A stretch of DNA of 64,000 nucleotides. It comes from Stenotrophomonas sp. 57 (GTDB lineage: Bacteria > Pseudomonadota > Gammaproteobacteria > Xanthomonadales > Xanthomonadaceae). The notes beneath the pieces were generated by a model that saw only the letters and a program-made list of their open reading frames with translations, was not told the origin of the DNA and did not search any database. Positions within the stretch are counted from its first letter, which is position 1, and every line of letters starts with the position of its first letter. Shown one piece after another: positions 54,111-63,183 of this stretch. Location: the NCBI RefSeq assembly GCF_030291075.1, contig NZ_CP127407.1, positions 1,486,001-1,550,000 on the forward strand, given 5' to 3'. The translations under genes and the position numbers were made by a program.

Positions 54111-54872
54111 ATGCGTCGCCTGCCCTGGGTGGGCCTGCCCACCGACAGTACCGTGCTCGGCCATCACCGCTTCGCGGTGGCCGGCGAGAAGTACGTGCGC
54201 GCGCTGGCCGAGGCCGCCGAAGTGACCCCGGTGGTACTGCCGAGCCTGCAGCCTCCTTTGCCGGCTGGCGACTGGCTGCAGGGGCTTGATGGCCTGCTGT
54301 TGACCGGTGCGGTCAGCAACATCGAGCCGCAGCACTACGAAGGTGGCCGCAGCTGGCGGGGCAACCCGCATGACCCGGCCCGTGACGCCAACGCGTTTGC
54401 GCTGCTGCATGAGGCATTGGCGCTGGATCTGCCGGTGCTGGCGATCTGCCGTGGTTTCCAGGAATTGAATGTCGCGCTGGGTGGCACGCTGCATCCGCAG
54501 GTACAGGCGGTGCCGGGTCTGACCGACCACCGGGAAGACCCGCATGCGCCGGTAGAGATGCAGTATGGGCCGGCCCACGCGGTCACCCTGGCCGTCGATG
54601 GCTGGTTGGCGCAGTGGCAGGGCGGTGACCGCGCGCAGGTCAATTCGGTGCACGGGCAGGGTATTGCGCGACTGGCCGACGGTCTGCAGGTCGAGGCCCG
54701 GGCCGATGACGGACTGGTCGAAGCGGCCCGCAGCGCGCATCATCGTTTCGTGCTCGGCGTACAGTGGCACCCGGAGTGGCGTGTCATGCAGGCGCCGTTC
54801 TATCACGCTATTTTCCGTGCGTTCGGCCAAGCTTGCCGAGAGCACCAACAGAACCGACTGGATTCCCGATGA
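54111..54872 (+). CDS. puuD: Gamma-glutamyl-GABA hydrolase PuuD
   Basis: 253-aa class I glutamine-amidotransferase-type hydrolase that releases GABA from gamma-glutamyl-GABA. Triad: nucleophile Cys in VLAICRGFQELNVALGG, and His/Glu in VLGVQWHPEWR; the second conserved His in NSVHGQGIARLADG is also present. It starts MRRLPWVGLP. The stop overlaps the puuA ATG by 4 nt (ATGA at 54869-54872). Confidence 0.92.
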   Translation: MRRLPWVGLPTDSTVLGHHRFAVAGEKYVRALAEAAEVTPVVLPSLQPPLPAGDWLQGLDGLLLTGAVSNIEPQHYEGGRSWRGNPHDPARDANAFALLHEALALDLPVLAICRGFQELNVALGGTLHPQVQAVPGLTDHREDPHAPVEMQYGPAHAVTLAVDGWLAQWQGGDRAQVNSVHGQGIARLADGLQVEARADDGLVEAARSAHHRFVLGVQWHPEWRVMQAPFYHAIFRAFGQACREHQQNRLDSR

Positions 54873-56266
54873 GTTCCCGAACGCGTCCGCGCAAGACGGC
54901 CACGCCCCCCGCACCGCAGGAAAGCAGCTTGCTGCGCTGGTTGAAGGAGCGGCGCATCACCGAGGTCGAATGCCTGGTGCCGGACATCACCGGCAACGCG
55001 CGCGGCAAGATCATTCCTGCCGACAAGTTCTCGCACGATTACGGTACGCGCCTGCCCGAAGGCATCTTCGCCACCACCGTCACCGGCGAGTTCCCTGACG
55101 ACTACTACGAGCTGACCTCGCCGTCGGACTCGGACATGATGCTGCGCCCGGACCCGGATACGGTGCGCATGGTGCCGTGGGCGGCCGATGCCACCGCGCA
55201 GGTGATCCACGACTGCTACACCAAGCATGGCGAGCCGCACGAGCTGGCGCCACGCAACGTGCTGCGCCGCGTGCTGGCCGGATATGCCGAACTGGGCCTG
55301 CGCCCGGTGGTGGCGCCGGAGCTGGAGTTCTTCCTGGTGCAGAAGAACACCGACCCGGACTTCCCGCTGCTGCCGCCGGCTGGTCGCTCGGGGCGCCCGG
55401 AAACGGCGCGGCAGTCGTACTCGATCGATGCGGTCAACGAGTTCGACCCGATCCTCGACCTGATGTACGACTACGCCGATGCGATGAAGCTGGACGTGGA
55501 CACGCTGATCCACGAATCCGGCGCGGCGCAGCTGGAAGTCAATTTCACCCATGCCGATGCGATGGACCTGGCCGACCAGGTCTTCCTGTTCAAGCGCACC
55601 ATGCGCGAGGCGGCAATGCGCCACGGGGTGTACGCCACCTTCCTGGCCAAGCCGATGGAGAACGAGCCGGGCAGTGCCATGCACATCCACCAGAGCCTGG
55701 TGCGGGTGAGCGACGGCACCAACGTGTTTGCCGGTGATACCGAAGTCGAAGGCGAGTTCAGCCCGGTGTTCGGCCATTACCTGGGCGGCCTGCAGAAGTA
55801 CGCGCCGCAGGCGATGGCGTTCTTCGCGCCGAACGTGAATTCCTACCGCCGGCTGGTGTTCGGCGAGGTCTCGCCGAGCAATGTGCACTGGGGCTTCGAC
55901 AACCGCACCTGCGGCCTGCGCGTGCCGCTGGACACACCCGAGAACATGCGCGTTGAGAGCCGTTTCGCCGGCTCCGACGCCAACCCCTACCTGGCGATGG
56001 CCGCGACCCTGGCCTGCGGCCTGCTCGGCATCCGTGAGCGGCTGGCACCGGACGCGCCGGTGACCGGCAGCGCCAAGGAACTGGGCTACAACCTGCCGCG
56101 CTCGCTGGGCGAGGCGCTGGACGGGCTGGAGCAGTGCAGCGAGCTGCAGGCCCTGCTGGGCGAGCGCTTCTGCCGGGCCTACATCTCGGTCAAACGCAAG
56201 GAATACGAGACCTTTTTCCGTGTCATCAGCTCGTGGGAGCGCGAGTTCCTGCTGCTGAACGTCTGA
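54869..56266 (+). CDS. puuA: Glutamate-putrescine ligase PuuA (glutamine-synthetase family)
   Basis: 465-aa ATP-dependent ligase joining glutamate to putrescine, the entry step of the Puu pathway. GS-family parts: beta-grasp N-terminus (WLKERRITEVECLVPDITGN), catalytic domain with VVAPELEFFLVQKN, AAQLEVNFTHADAMDLAD, EPGSAMHIHQSLVRVSDG, NSYRRLVFGEVSPSNVHW and RVESRFAGSDANPYLAMAAT. The tyrosine-adenylylation loop of GlnA is absent, consistent with a PuuA/GlnA-like ligase. It is translationally coupled to puuD. potF follows after 91 nt, so uptake and use genes are adjacent. Confidence 0.92.
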   Translation: MSSRTRPRKTATPPAPQESSLLRWLKERRITEVECLVPDITGNARGKIIPADKFSHDYGTRLPEGIFATTVTGEFPDDYYELTSPSDSDMMLRPDPDTVRMVPWAADATAQVIHDCYTKHGEPHELAPRNVLRRVLAGYAELGLRPVVAPELEFFLVQKNTDPDFPLLPPAGRSGRPETARQSYSIDAVNEFDPILDLMYDYADAMKLDVDTLIHESGAAQLEVNFTHADAMDLADQVFLFKRTMREAAMRHGVYATFLAKPMENEPGSAMHIHQSLVRVSDGTNVFAGDTEVEGEFSPVFGHYLGGLQKYAPQAMAFFAPNVNSYRRLVFGEVSPSNVHWGFDNRTCGLRVPLDTPENMRVESRFAGSDANPYLAMAATLACGLLGIRERLAPDAPVTGSAKELGYNLPRSLGEALDGLEQCSELQALLGERFCRAYISVKRKEYETFFRVISSWEREFLLLNV

Positions 56267-56357
56267 GCATCTGGAATAGAAAAATCCGCCGCCGGGGGGT
56301 AGGCTGGCACCCGTTGCCGGCCCCGCCGGCCCCCCTTCCCGCATTCTGGAGCACCCG

Positions 56358-57467
56358 ATGAAGCTGCGTATCCTCACGCTCGGCCTGGCCTCCGCCATGC
56401 TTGCCGCCTGTGGCGGTGGCAAAGGCGGCGCGCAGGACAGCCAGGTCCTGAACGTCTACAACTACAGCGATTACATCGCCGAGGACACCATCCCGACCTT
56501 CGAGAAGGAGAGCGGCATCAAGGTGACCTACGATGTGTTCGACAGCGACGAGATGGTCGAGACCAAGCTGCTGGCCGGCAACAGCGGCTACGACGTGGTG
56601 GTGCCGACCCTGAACTTCTTCGGGCGCCAGATCCAGGCCGGCGTGTTCCTGCCGCTGGACAAGAGCAAGATCCCGAACCTGGCCAACCTCGATCCGGCGG
56701 TGATGAAGCGCATCGCCACCCAGGACCCGGGCAACCAGTACGGCGTGCCGTACATGATCGGCACCACCGGCATCGGCTACAACGTGGAGATGCTGAAGCA
56801 GCGTTTCGGCGGCAGCACCGACATCGCCAACAGCTGGGACCTGGTGTTCAAGCCGGAGAACATCAGCAAGATGAAGGACTGCGGCGTGACCATCCTGGAC
56901 ACGCCGGCGGACATGATCCCGATCGCGCTGCATTATCTGGGCCTGGACCCGCACAGCGGCGACCCGGCCGAGCTGCAGAAGGCGGCCGACCTGCTGAAGT
57001 CGATCCGCCCGTACGTGCAGAACTTCCACTCCTCGCAGTACGTGGGTTCGCTGGCCAACGGCGGCACCTGCCTGGTGGTGGGCTGGTCGGGTGACATCAT
57101 CCAGGCCCGCGACCGCGCCGAGGAAGCCAGCAACGGCGTGCACGTGGCCTATTCGATCCCGAAGGAAGGCGCCCCGCAGTGGTTCGACATGCTGGCGATC
57201 CCGAAGGATGCCAAGCACCCGGAAGCGGCCTACACGTTCATCAACTACCTGCTGGAACCGAAGGTCGCCGCGGCCAACACCAACTTCATCCACTACGCCA
57301 ACCCGATCCCGACCGCCACCCCGCTGGTGGACGAGGCGATCCGTACCGACCCGACCATCTACCCGCCGGCCGATGTGGCCGAGAAGATGTTCACCTACTC
57401 GATCAACACGCCGGAGACCGACAAGCTCTACACCCGGCTGTGGACCGAGGTGAAGACCGGCAGGTGA
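56358..57467 (+). CDS. potF: Polyamine-binding lipoprotein PotF
   Basis: 369-aa spermidine/putrescine-binding component. Lipobox LAAC (lipidated Cys18), then the PotD/F fold: VLNVYNYSDYIAEDTIPTFE, VTYDVFDSDEMVETKLLAG, YDVVVPTLNFF and NPIPTATPLVDEAI. The binding pocket Trp/Tyr/Asp positions (for example in VVGWSGDIIQARDRA) are present. It sits directly after puuA and is followed by a strong terminator; the ATPase and permease genes potG and potH come 4.6 kb later, after an unrelated efflux operon. Confidence 0.92.
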   Translation: MKLRILTLGLASAMLAACGGGKGGAQDSQVLNVYNYSDYIAEDTIPTFEKESGIKVTYDVFDSDEMVETKLLAGNSGYDVVVPTLNFFGRQIQAGVFLPLDKSKIPNLANLDPAVMKRIATQDPGNQYGVPYMIGTTGIGYNVEMLKQRFGGSTDIANSWDLVFKPENISKMKDCGVTILDTPADMIPIALHYLGLDPHSGDPAELQKAADLLKSIRPYVQNFHSSQYVGSLANGGTCLVVGWSGDIIQARDRAEEASNGVHVAYSIPKEGAPQWFDMLAIPKDAKHPEAAYTFINYLLEPKVAAANTNFIHYANPIPTATPLVDEAIRTDPTIYPPADVAEKMFTYSINTPETDKLYTRLWTEVKTGR

Positions 57468-57481
57468 TGTGACGGCAGCGC

Positions 57482-57505
57482 CGGGTCATGCCCGGCCGCG
57501 GCCGG
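57482..57505. repeat. Partial SMAG unit
   Basis: GCCGGGTCATGCCCGGC stem without a clear GTAG at the left end, right after the potF stop. Confidence 0.45.
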
Positions 57506-57523
57506 CAGACATCGGCACGCAGG

Positions 57524-57554
57524 AAACGGAGGCCAGCGGCCTCCGTTTTTTTTT
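57524..57554 (+). terminator. Intrinsic terminator of the puu/potF transcript
   Basis: AACGGAGGCC / GGCCTCCGTT, a 10-bp stem with a 3-nt loop AGC, followed by TTTTTTTTT. One of the strongest terminators here; it separates potF from the efflux operon. Confidence 0.93.
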
Positions 57555-57616
57555 CACCTCATGTCCGCGCGACTTCCCCTACCGTCCCGTATGGCACCGA
57601 CCGACGCCTCGAGACA

Positions 57617-58783
57617 ATGACCGAACAGCCCCAGCGCGCAGACGCCGCCCCTGATGAAACGCCCTCCACTGAGGACAAGCCTTCGCCGCTGAAGAATCCC
57701 AAGGTCCGCTGGACCCTGGCCATCATCGGCGCCGTCGTGGTCATCGCCCTGGTTGCCTGGCTGATCTACCACCTGCTGGTCGGCCGCTACCTGCAGGACA
57801 CCAACAACGCCTACCTGCAGGCCGACGCGGTAGCGGTGGCTCCGCGCATCAATGGCTACGTGACCGAAGTGCTGGTGGAGGACAACCAGTGGGTCAAGGC
57901 CGGCGAACCGCTGCTGCGTATCGACCCGCGTACCTACCGTGCGACGCTGGACCAGGCCGAGGCGGTGATCGCCGTGCGTGAAGCCGACATCGCCGCCGCT
58001 GCGGCTGGGGTGCAGGGCCAGCAGTCCAGCCTGCTGCAGGCGCGTACCCAGCTCACCGCTGCCACCGCCTCGCTGCGCTTCGGCAAGGCCGAGCTGGCGC
58101 GATTCATCCCGCTGGCGGCCAGTGGTGCCGACACCCATGAACATGTTGAAAGCCTGCGCCACGACGTCGAGCGCGCCCAGGCCCAGTACGATGCGGCCAG
58201 AGCGCAGATCCAGGGCGCACAGAGCCAGATCGAGGCCAGCCAGGCCCAGCTTGAGCAGGCCCAGGCCGGGCTGAAGCAGGCGCAGGCCGACGCCGCGCAG
58301 GCGCGGGTGGCGTTCGAGGACACCGAGCTACGCGCGCGCATCGATGGCCGTGTCGGCAACAAGACCGTGCAGGTTGGCCAGTTCGTTGCTGCCGGCACCC
58401 GAACCATGACCATCGTGCCGGTCGAATCGCTGTACCTCAGTGCCAACTTCAAGGAAACCCAGGTGGGCCTGATGCGCGCCGGGCAGCCGGCCGAGATCAA
58501 GGTCGATGCGTTGCCTGGCACGACGCTGCGCGGCACGGTGGAGAGCATTTCGCCGGGTACCGGCTCGCAGTTCGCGCTGCTGCCGCCGCAGAACGCCACG
58601 GGCAACTTCACCAAGGTGGTGCAGCGCGTGCCGGTCCGCATCCGGGTGGACGCCGGTGAAGAAGCACGCAAGGTGCTGGTGCCGGGCATGTCGGTGGAGG
58701 TGACCGTCGATACCCGCAGCGCCAAGGATGCACGCGAGCGCACGCATGACGAGGCCGAAGCCACGGGTGCGCCGGCGCGATGA
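57617..58783 (+). CDS. emrA: EmrA-type membrane fusion protein
   Basis: Periplasmic adaptor of a tripartite MFS efflux pump. 388 aa from ATG 57617: acidic/Pro-rich cytoplasmic tail, one TM helix (WTLAIIGAVVVIALVAWLIY), a biotinyl-lipoyl half (VAPRINGYVTEVLVEDNQWV), a long Gln/Ala-rich coiled-coil hairpin (GAQSQIEASQAQLEQAQAGL), the second lipoyl half (DGRVGNKTVQVGQFV) and an HlyD-type barrel (LYLSANFKETQVGLM). It overlaps the next gene by 4 nt. The operon order A-B-OMF differs from the emrRCAB arrangement reported in S. maltophilia, so it is probably a separate pump. Confidence 0.88.
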   Translation: MTEQPQRADAAPDETPSTEDKPSPLKNPKVRWTLAIIGAVVVIALVAWLIYHLLVGRYLQDTNNAYLQADAVAVAPRINGYVTEVLVEDNQWVKAGEPLLRIDPRTYRATLDQAEAVIAVREADIAAAAAGVQGQQSSLLQARTQLTAATASLRFGKAELARFIPLAASGADTHEHVESLRHDVERAQAQYDAARAQIQGAQSQIEASQAQLEQAQAGLKQAQADAAQARVAFEDTELRARIDGRVGNKTVQVGQFVAAGTRTMTIVPVESLYLSANFKETQVGLMRAGQPAEIKVDALPGTTLRGTVESISPGTGSQFALLPPQNATGNFTKVVQRVPVRIRVDAGEEARKVLVPGMSVEVTVDTRSAKDARERTHDEAEATGAPAR

Positions 58784-60336
58784 GCACCCCCGCCGCTTCC
58801 GCTGCGCCCACCACCGAAGGCAAGGCTGATGCGAGTGCCTGGCTGGCCGTGGCGGCCGGCACCATCGGCTCGTTCATGGCCACGCTGGACATCTCCATCG
58901 TCAATGCGGCCCTTCCCACCATCCAGGGCGAGGTTGGCGCCAGTGGCACCGAGGGCACCTGGATATCCACCGCCTTCCTTGTCTCGGAAATCGTAATGAT
59001 TCCGCTGACCGGCTGGTTCGTGCGCACGCTGGGCCTGCGCACCTTCCTGCTGATCTGCGCCACGCTGTTCACCGCGTTCTCGGTGATGTGCGGGCTGGCC
59101 GACTCGCTCCCGATGATGATCGCTGGACGGGTCGGGCAGGGTTTTGCCGGTGGTGCGCTGATCCCGACCGCGCTGACCATCGTCGGCACGCGGCTGCCGC
59201 CGACGCAGCAGCCCCTGGGTACGGCGTTGTTCGGCATGACCGTGATCCTGGGCCCGGTGATCGGGCCCTTGCTGGGGGGCTGGTTGACCGAGAACGTCAG
59301 CTGGCACTACGCGTTCTTCATCAACGTGCCGATCTGCGCCGGGCTGGTGGCCCTGCTGCTGCTTGGCCTGCCGCATGAAACGTCTGATTGGGGCGGGCTG
59401 CTGCGTGCGGACTGGCTGGGCATTGTCGGCATGACCGCGGGCCTTTCCGCGCTGACCGTGGTGCTGGAGGACGGCCAGCGCGAGCGCTGGTTCGAATCCA
59501 CCATGATCGTGGTACTCAGCATCGTCTCGGTGCTCGGCTTCGCGCTGCTGGCGCTCTCGCAGTTCACCAGCAAGGCGCCGGTCATCCGCCTCAACATTCT
59601 GTTCCAGCGTAGTTTCGGCGCAGTGTTCGTGATGGTCATGGCGGTGGGCATGATCCTGTTCGGGGTCATGTACATGATTCCGCAGTTCCTGGCGGTCATC
59701 GCCGGCTACAACACCGAGCAGGCCGGCTATGTGCTGCTGCTGGCCGGCCTGCCGACCATCCTGCTGATGCCGTTGATGCCGAAGATGCTGGAAACGGTCG
59801 ACGTGCGCATCATGGTGTTCGGTGGCATGTTGTGCTTCGCTGCGGCCTGCTTCGTCAACCTGGGGCTGACCCCGGACAGCATCGGCCCGCACTTCGTCAT
59901 CGGCCAGCTGCTGCAGGGCTGCGGGCTGGCGCTGGCGATGATGGCGCTGAACCAGGCCGCCATCACTTCGGTACCGCGCGAGTACGCCAGCGATGCTTCG
60001 GGCCTGTTCAACGCTGCGCGCAACCTCGGCGGCTCGATCGGGCTGGCCATCATCTCCACCTTCCAGGAACGCCGCGCCACCCTGCACATCGATGCGATCG
60101 GCAGCAGTGTCACCGCCAACTCGACCATTGCCCAGGACGCGCTGCATGCCTACGGCCAGCAGCTGGGTGACGCGACGCAGGCAATGGCGGTGCTGGCGCA
60201 GACGGTGCAGATGCAGGCGATGGTGATGGCCTACAACGACCTGTTCTGGATCTTCGGCCTGATCGTGGTGGCGACCCTGCCGCTGGTGTTCCTGCTCAAG
60301 CCCCTGCCCAAGGGCGTTCCATTGGCGATGCACTGA
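58780..60336 (+). CDS. emrB: EmrB-type MFS multidrug transporter (DHA2, 14 TM)
   Basis: 518-aa proton-coupled exporter with 14 predicted TM helices. DHA2 landmarks: MATLDISIVNAALPTIQGEV in TM1, FLVSEIVMIPLTGWFVRTLG, GRVGQGFAGGALIPTALTIV and motif C region LFGMTVILGPVIGPLLGGWL. The C-terminal segment FNAARNLGGSIGLAIISTFQ is typical. It would hand hydrophobic compounds to the adjoining adaptor and outer-membrane factor. Overlaps 4 nt with emrA and 1 nt with the OMF gene. Confidence 0.92.
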   Translation: MSTPAASAAPTTEGKADASAWLAVAAGTIGSFMATLDISIVNAALPTIQGEVGASGTEGTWISTAFLVSEIVMIPLTGWFVRTLGLRTFLLICATLFTAFSVMCGLADSLPMMIAGRVGQGFAGGALIPTALTIVGTRLPPTQQPLGTALFGMTVILGPVIGPLLGGWLTENVSWHYAFFINVPICAGLVALLLLGLPHETSDWGGLLRADWLGIVGMTAGLSALTVVLEDGQRERWFESTMIVVLSIVSVLGFALLALSQFTSKAPVIRLNILFQRSFGAVFVMVMAVGMILFGVMYMIPQFLAVIAGYNTEQAGYVLLLAGLPTILLMPLMPKMLETVDVRIMVFGGMLCFAAACFVNLGLTPDSIGPHFVIGQLLQGCGLALAMMALNQAAITSVPREYASDASGLFNAARNLGGSIGLAIISTFQERRATLHIDAIGSSVTANSTIAQDALHAYGQQLGDATQAMAVLAQTVQMQAMVMAYNDLFWIFGLIVVATLPLVFLLKPLPKGVPLAMH

Positions 60337-61877
60337 TGACTTCGATGACCCTGCCCGTGTCCCTTCGCCTGCGCCGGCTGTGCCCGGCCGCGCTGCCGCT
60401 GCTGTTGGCCGGTTGCATGTTGGGGCCGGATTACGTGAAACCGGACGTGGCCACCGGCGCGACCGCGCAGGCGCGGTTGCCGCGCGCGGCGCAGGCCGGC
60501 GTGCAGCCCGCGACCCCGCCCAGCCAGTGGTGGCGCGCGCTCAACGATCCACTGCTGGACCAGCTGGTGGACGAGGCGCTGCGCAACAGCCCCAACCTGC
60601 GCGCCGCCCAGGCCAAGCTGTTGGCCTCGCGCGCGCTGCAGCGCCAGCGCCGCGCCGAGCAGCTGCCCAGCGTGGGCGCTGCGGCAGGCTACGCCAACAT
60701 CAAGGCGCCGGATTCGATCGAGAACAGCGTGCGTGGCCTGGGCGAGAACATCGCCGGCGTGGCCGAGGCCAACGGCCGACCGCAGGAGGCGGCGCAGCTG
60801 CGCCAGCAGTTCGCCGACATCGATCTGGACACCGAACTCTACGTGGCCGGCTTCGACGCCAGCTGGGAACTAGACCTGTTCGGTCGGCGGCGTCGCGCCG
60901 CCGAGCAGGCAGCCGCCGAAGCCGAGGCCAACGCAGCCGCCCTGGCCGATGCGCAGGTGCAGCTGGCCGCGGAGCTGACACAGGCCTACCTGGGCTACCG
61001 CAGCAGCCGCGAGCGTATCGCGCTGGCCGAAAACAACCTTCGCGCCGCCGATGAAAGCCTGCAGCTGACCCGTCAGCGCCGCCAGCGCGGCGCCGATTCC
61101 GACCTGCAGGTCGAGCGCGCGCAGGCCCAGCTGCAACAGCAGCAGGCTGCGCTGCCGCCGCTGCAGGCACAGGCCGATGAGGCCCGCGACGTGCTGGCCC
61201 TGATGGTTGGCCGCGAGCCGGGGGCGCTGGATGCGCGGTTGGCGGCGGACCAGCCGTTGCCGGTGTTGCCGGCCAGCGTGCCGGTGGATGACGCGGGCGC
61301 GTTGATCCAGCGCCGGCCGGACGTGCGCAAGGCGGAGCGCGAGCTGGCGGCCTCCTCGGCGCAGATCGGCCAGGCGATCTCGGCCTACTTTCCGCAGGTG
61401 ACCCTGCTGGGCAGCCTCGGGGCGGGCGCCACATCGGTGTCCGACCTGGGGCGGGACTCGGCCGCTACCATCGTGGCCCCGTTCCTGCGCTGGTCGTTGT
61501 TCGACTTCGGCGTGAACAAGGCACGCGTGGCCCAGGCGCGAGCCGGCAATGAGGCCCGGCTGGCGGCTTACGAGGGCACGGTGCTGGCGGCGCTGCAGGA
61601 TGCCAACACCGCGCTGGCGCGCTTCGGAGCGGCTCGCCAGCAGCTGCAGGCCAGCGTCCGCGCCGAGGCCTCGGCAGACCGCTCGCTGGCCCTGATGCAG
61701 CAGCGCCGGCAGGCCGGGGCCACCTCGCAGATCGACCTGCTGGACGTGCAGCGCCAGCGCCTGCAGGCCCAGGATGCCGCCGCCCAGGCCCGCCTGCAGC
61801 TGCTGGTGCGCTACGTGGCGCTGCAGAAGAGCCTGGGTCTTGGCTGGCAGGACGCCCCGCCGGTGGCCGCGCGTTGA
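60336..61877 (+). CDS. Outer-membrane efflux lipoprotein (NodT family) of the Emr pump
   Basis: 513 aa with lipobox LAGC (lipidated Cys27) and mature start MLGPDYVKPDV, the usual NodT opening. It carries two OEP domains with long helices (LADAQVQLAAELTQAYLGYR, VQRQRLQAQDAAAQARLQL) and the family sequence ALIQRRPDVRKAERELAASS. Serves as exit channel for EmrAB. ATG overlaps the emrB stop by 1 nt (TGATG). It is followed by two SMAG units in opposite orientation. Confidence 0.9.
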   Translation: MTSMTLPVSLRLRRLCPAALPLLLAGCMLGPDYVKPDVATGATAQARLPRAAQAGVQPATPPSQWWRALNDPLLDQLVDEALRNSPNLRAAQAKLLASRALQRQRRAEQLPSVGAAAGYANIKAPDSIENSVRGLGENIAGVAEANGRPQEAAQLRQQFADIDLDTELYVAGFDASWELDLFGRRRRAAEQAAAEAEANAAALADAQVQLAAELTQAYLGYRSSRERIALAENNLRAADESLQLTRQRRQRGADSDLQVERAQAQLQQQQAALPPLQAQADEARDVLALMVGREPGALDARLAADQPLPVLPASVPVDDAGALIQRRPDVRKAERELAASSAQIGQAISAYFPQVTLLGSLGAGATSVSDLGRDSAATIVAPFLRWSLFDFGVNKARVAQARAGNEARLAAYEGTVLAALQDANTALARFGAARQQLQASVRAEASADRSLALMQQRRQAGATSQIDLLDVQRQRLQAQDAAAQARLQLLVRYVALQKSLGLGWQDAPPVAAR

Positions 61878-61884
61878 TACGTTC

Positions 61885-61907
61885 CGCCGGGCATGGCCCG
61901 GCGCTAC
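61885..61907 (-). repeat. SMAG palindrome
   Basis: CGCCGGGC / GCCCGGCG with loop ATG, ending CTAC, 8 nt after the OMF stop. Confidence 0.88.
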
Positions 61908-61924
61908 CAGAACGATGCCACGCC

Positions 61925-61948
61925 GTAGCGCCGGGCCATGCCCGGCGA
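61925..61948 (+). repeat. SMAG palindrome
   Basis: GTAG followed by CGCCGGGC / GCCCGGCG. With the previous unit it forms a pair in inverse orientation (ends outward) and shares its stem. Confidence 0.88.
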
Positions 61949-62046
61949 GCGCAGCGGCCAGCCGCCCGCCACAGCCTGTCATACCGTCATCGCCCCCCGG
62001 CCGGTAGAATGGCCGCCGCTGTCCACCGCCCGCTCCCGGAGCCCCC

Positions 62047-63183
62047 ATGCCCGTTGAAGCCCAGCCGGTAGCCGCCGTCGTCGACACGACCGGTGCGCCC
62101 GGCTATCTCTCCATTCGTGATTTGCGCAAGGAATTCGACGGTTTCGTCGCCGTCGACGACGTCAACCTGGACGTGCGCAAGGGCGAGATCTTTGCCCTGC
62201 TCGGTGGCTCCGGCAGCGGCAAATCGACCCTGCTGCGCTGCCTCGGCGGCTTCGAGACGCCCACCAAGGGCAGCATCACCCTCGATGGCCAGCGCCTGGA
62301 CGCGCTGCCGCCGTACCAGCGGCCGGTCAACATGATGTTCCAGTCCTACGCCCTGTTCCCGCACATGACGGTCGAGCAGAACATCGCCTTCGGCCTGAAG
62401 CAGGATGGCCTCGGCAAGGACGCGATCAGCAAGCGCGTCGGCGAGATGCTGGACCTGGTGCAGATGGGCCACCTGGGCAAGCGCAAGCCGCACCAGCTCT
62501 CCGGCGGCCAGCAGCAGCGCGTGGCGCTGGCGCGGTCGCTGGCCAAGGGGCCGAAGCTGCTGCTGCTGGACGAGCCTATGGGCGCGCTTGACAAGAAGCT
62601 GCGCTCGCAGATGCAGCTGGAGCTGGTCAGCATCATCGAATCGTCGGGCGTGACCTGCGTGATGGTTACCCACGACCAGGAAGAAGCGATGACCATGGCC
62701 ACCCGCATCGCGGTGATGGATGCCGGCTGGATCCAGCAGGTCGGCAAGCCCGACGAGGTCTACGAGCAGCCGGCCAACCGCTTCGTCGCCGAGTTCATCG
62801 GTTCGGTCAACCTGTTCGACGGGGTGATCGACGAGGACCTGCCCGAGTACGTCACCGTCCGCTCGCCGCTGTTCCCGGCGCCGATCTACATCGCCCATGG
62901 CATCACCTGCTACGAAGGGCAGCCAGTGGCGTTCGCGCTGCGCCCGGAGAAGGTGATGATCGGCAAGGACGAGCCGGAAGGGCACACCAACAAGGCTCAG
63001 GGCGTGATCGAGGACATCGCCTATTTCGGCAGCCACTCGGTCTACCACGTGCGGCTGCCCAGCGGTGCCAAGGTGCTGGCCAACTTCGCCAACTCGCAGC
63101 GCTGGGCCAGTGATGGCCTGACCTGGGGCGACAGCGTGTGGGTGCACTGGCGCGACAACGACGGCGTGGTGCTGACCTCATGA
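62047..63183 (+). CDS. potG: Polyamine ABC transporter ATPase PotG
   Basis: 378-aa ATPase for putrescine/spermidine uptake. Walker A GGSGSGKST, Q-loop MFQSYALFPHMTV, signature [18 protein letters not shown], Walker B LLLLDEPMGALDKKL and H-loop VTHDQEEAMTMATRIAV. A C-terminal TOBE domain (VAFALRPEKVMIG, IEDIAYFGSHSVYHVRL) is present, as in PotA/PotG. Overlaps potH by 4 nt. Functionally it belongs with potF, 4.6 kb upstream. Confidence 0.93.
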   Translation: MPVEAQPVAAVVDTTGAPGYLSIRDLRKEFDGFVAVDDVNLDVRKGEIFALLGGSGSGKSTLLRCLGGFETPTKGSITLDGQRLDALPPYQRPVNMMFQSYALFPHMTVEQNIAFGLKQDGLGKDAISKRVGEMLDLVQMGHLGKRKPHQLSGGQQQRVALARSLAKGPKLLLLDEPMGALDKKLRSQMQLELVSIIESSGVTCVMVTHDQEEAMTMATRIAVMDAGWIQQVGKPDEVYEQPANRFVAEFIGSVNLFDGVIDEDLPEYVTVRSPLFPAPIYIAHGITCYEGQPVAFALRPEKVMIGKDEPEGHTNKAQGVIEDIAYFGSHSVYHVRLPSGAKVLANFANSQRWASDGLTWGDSVWVHWRDNDGVVLTS

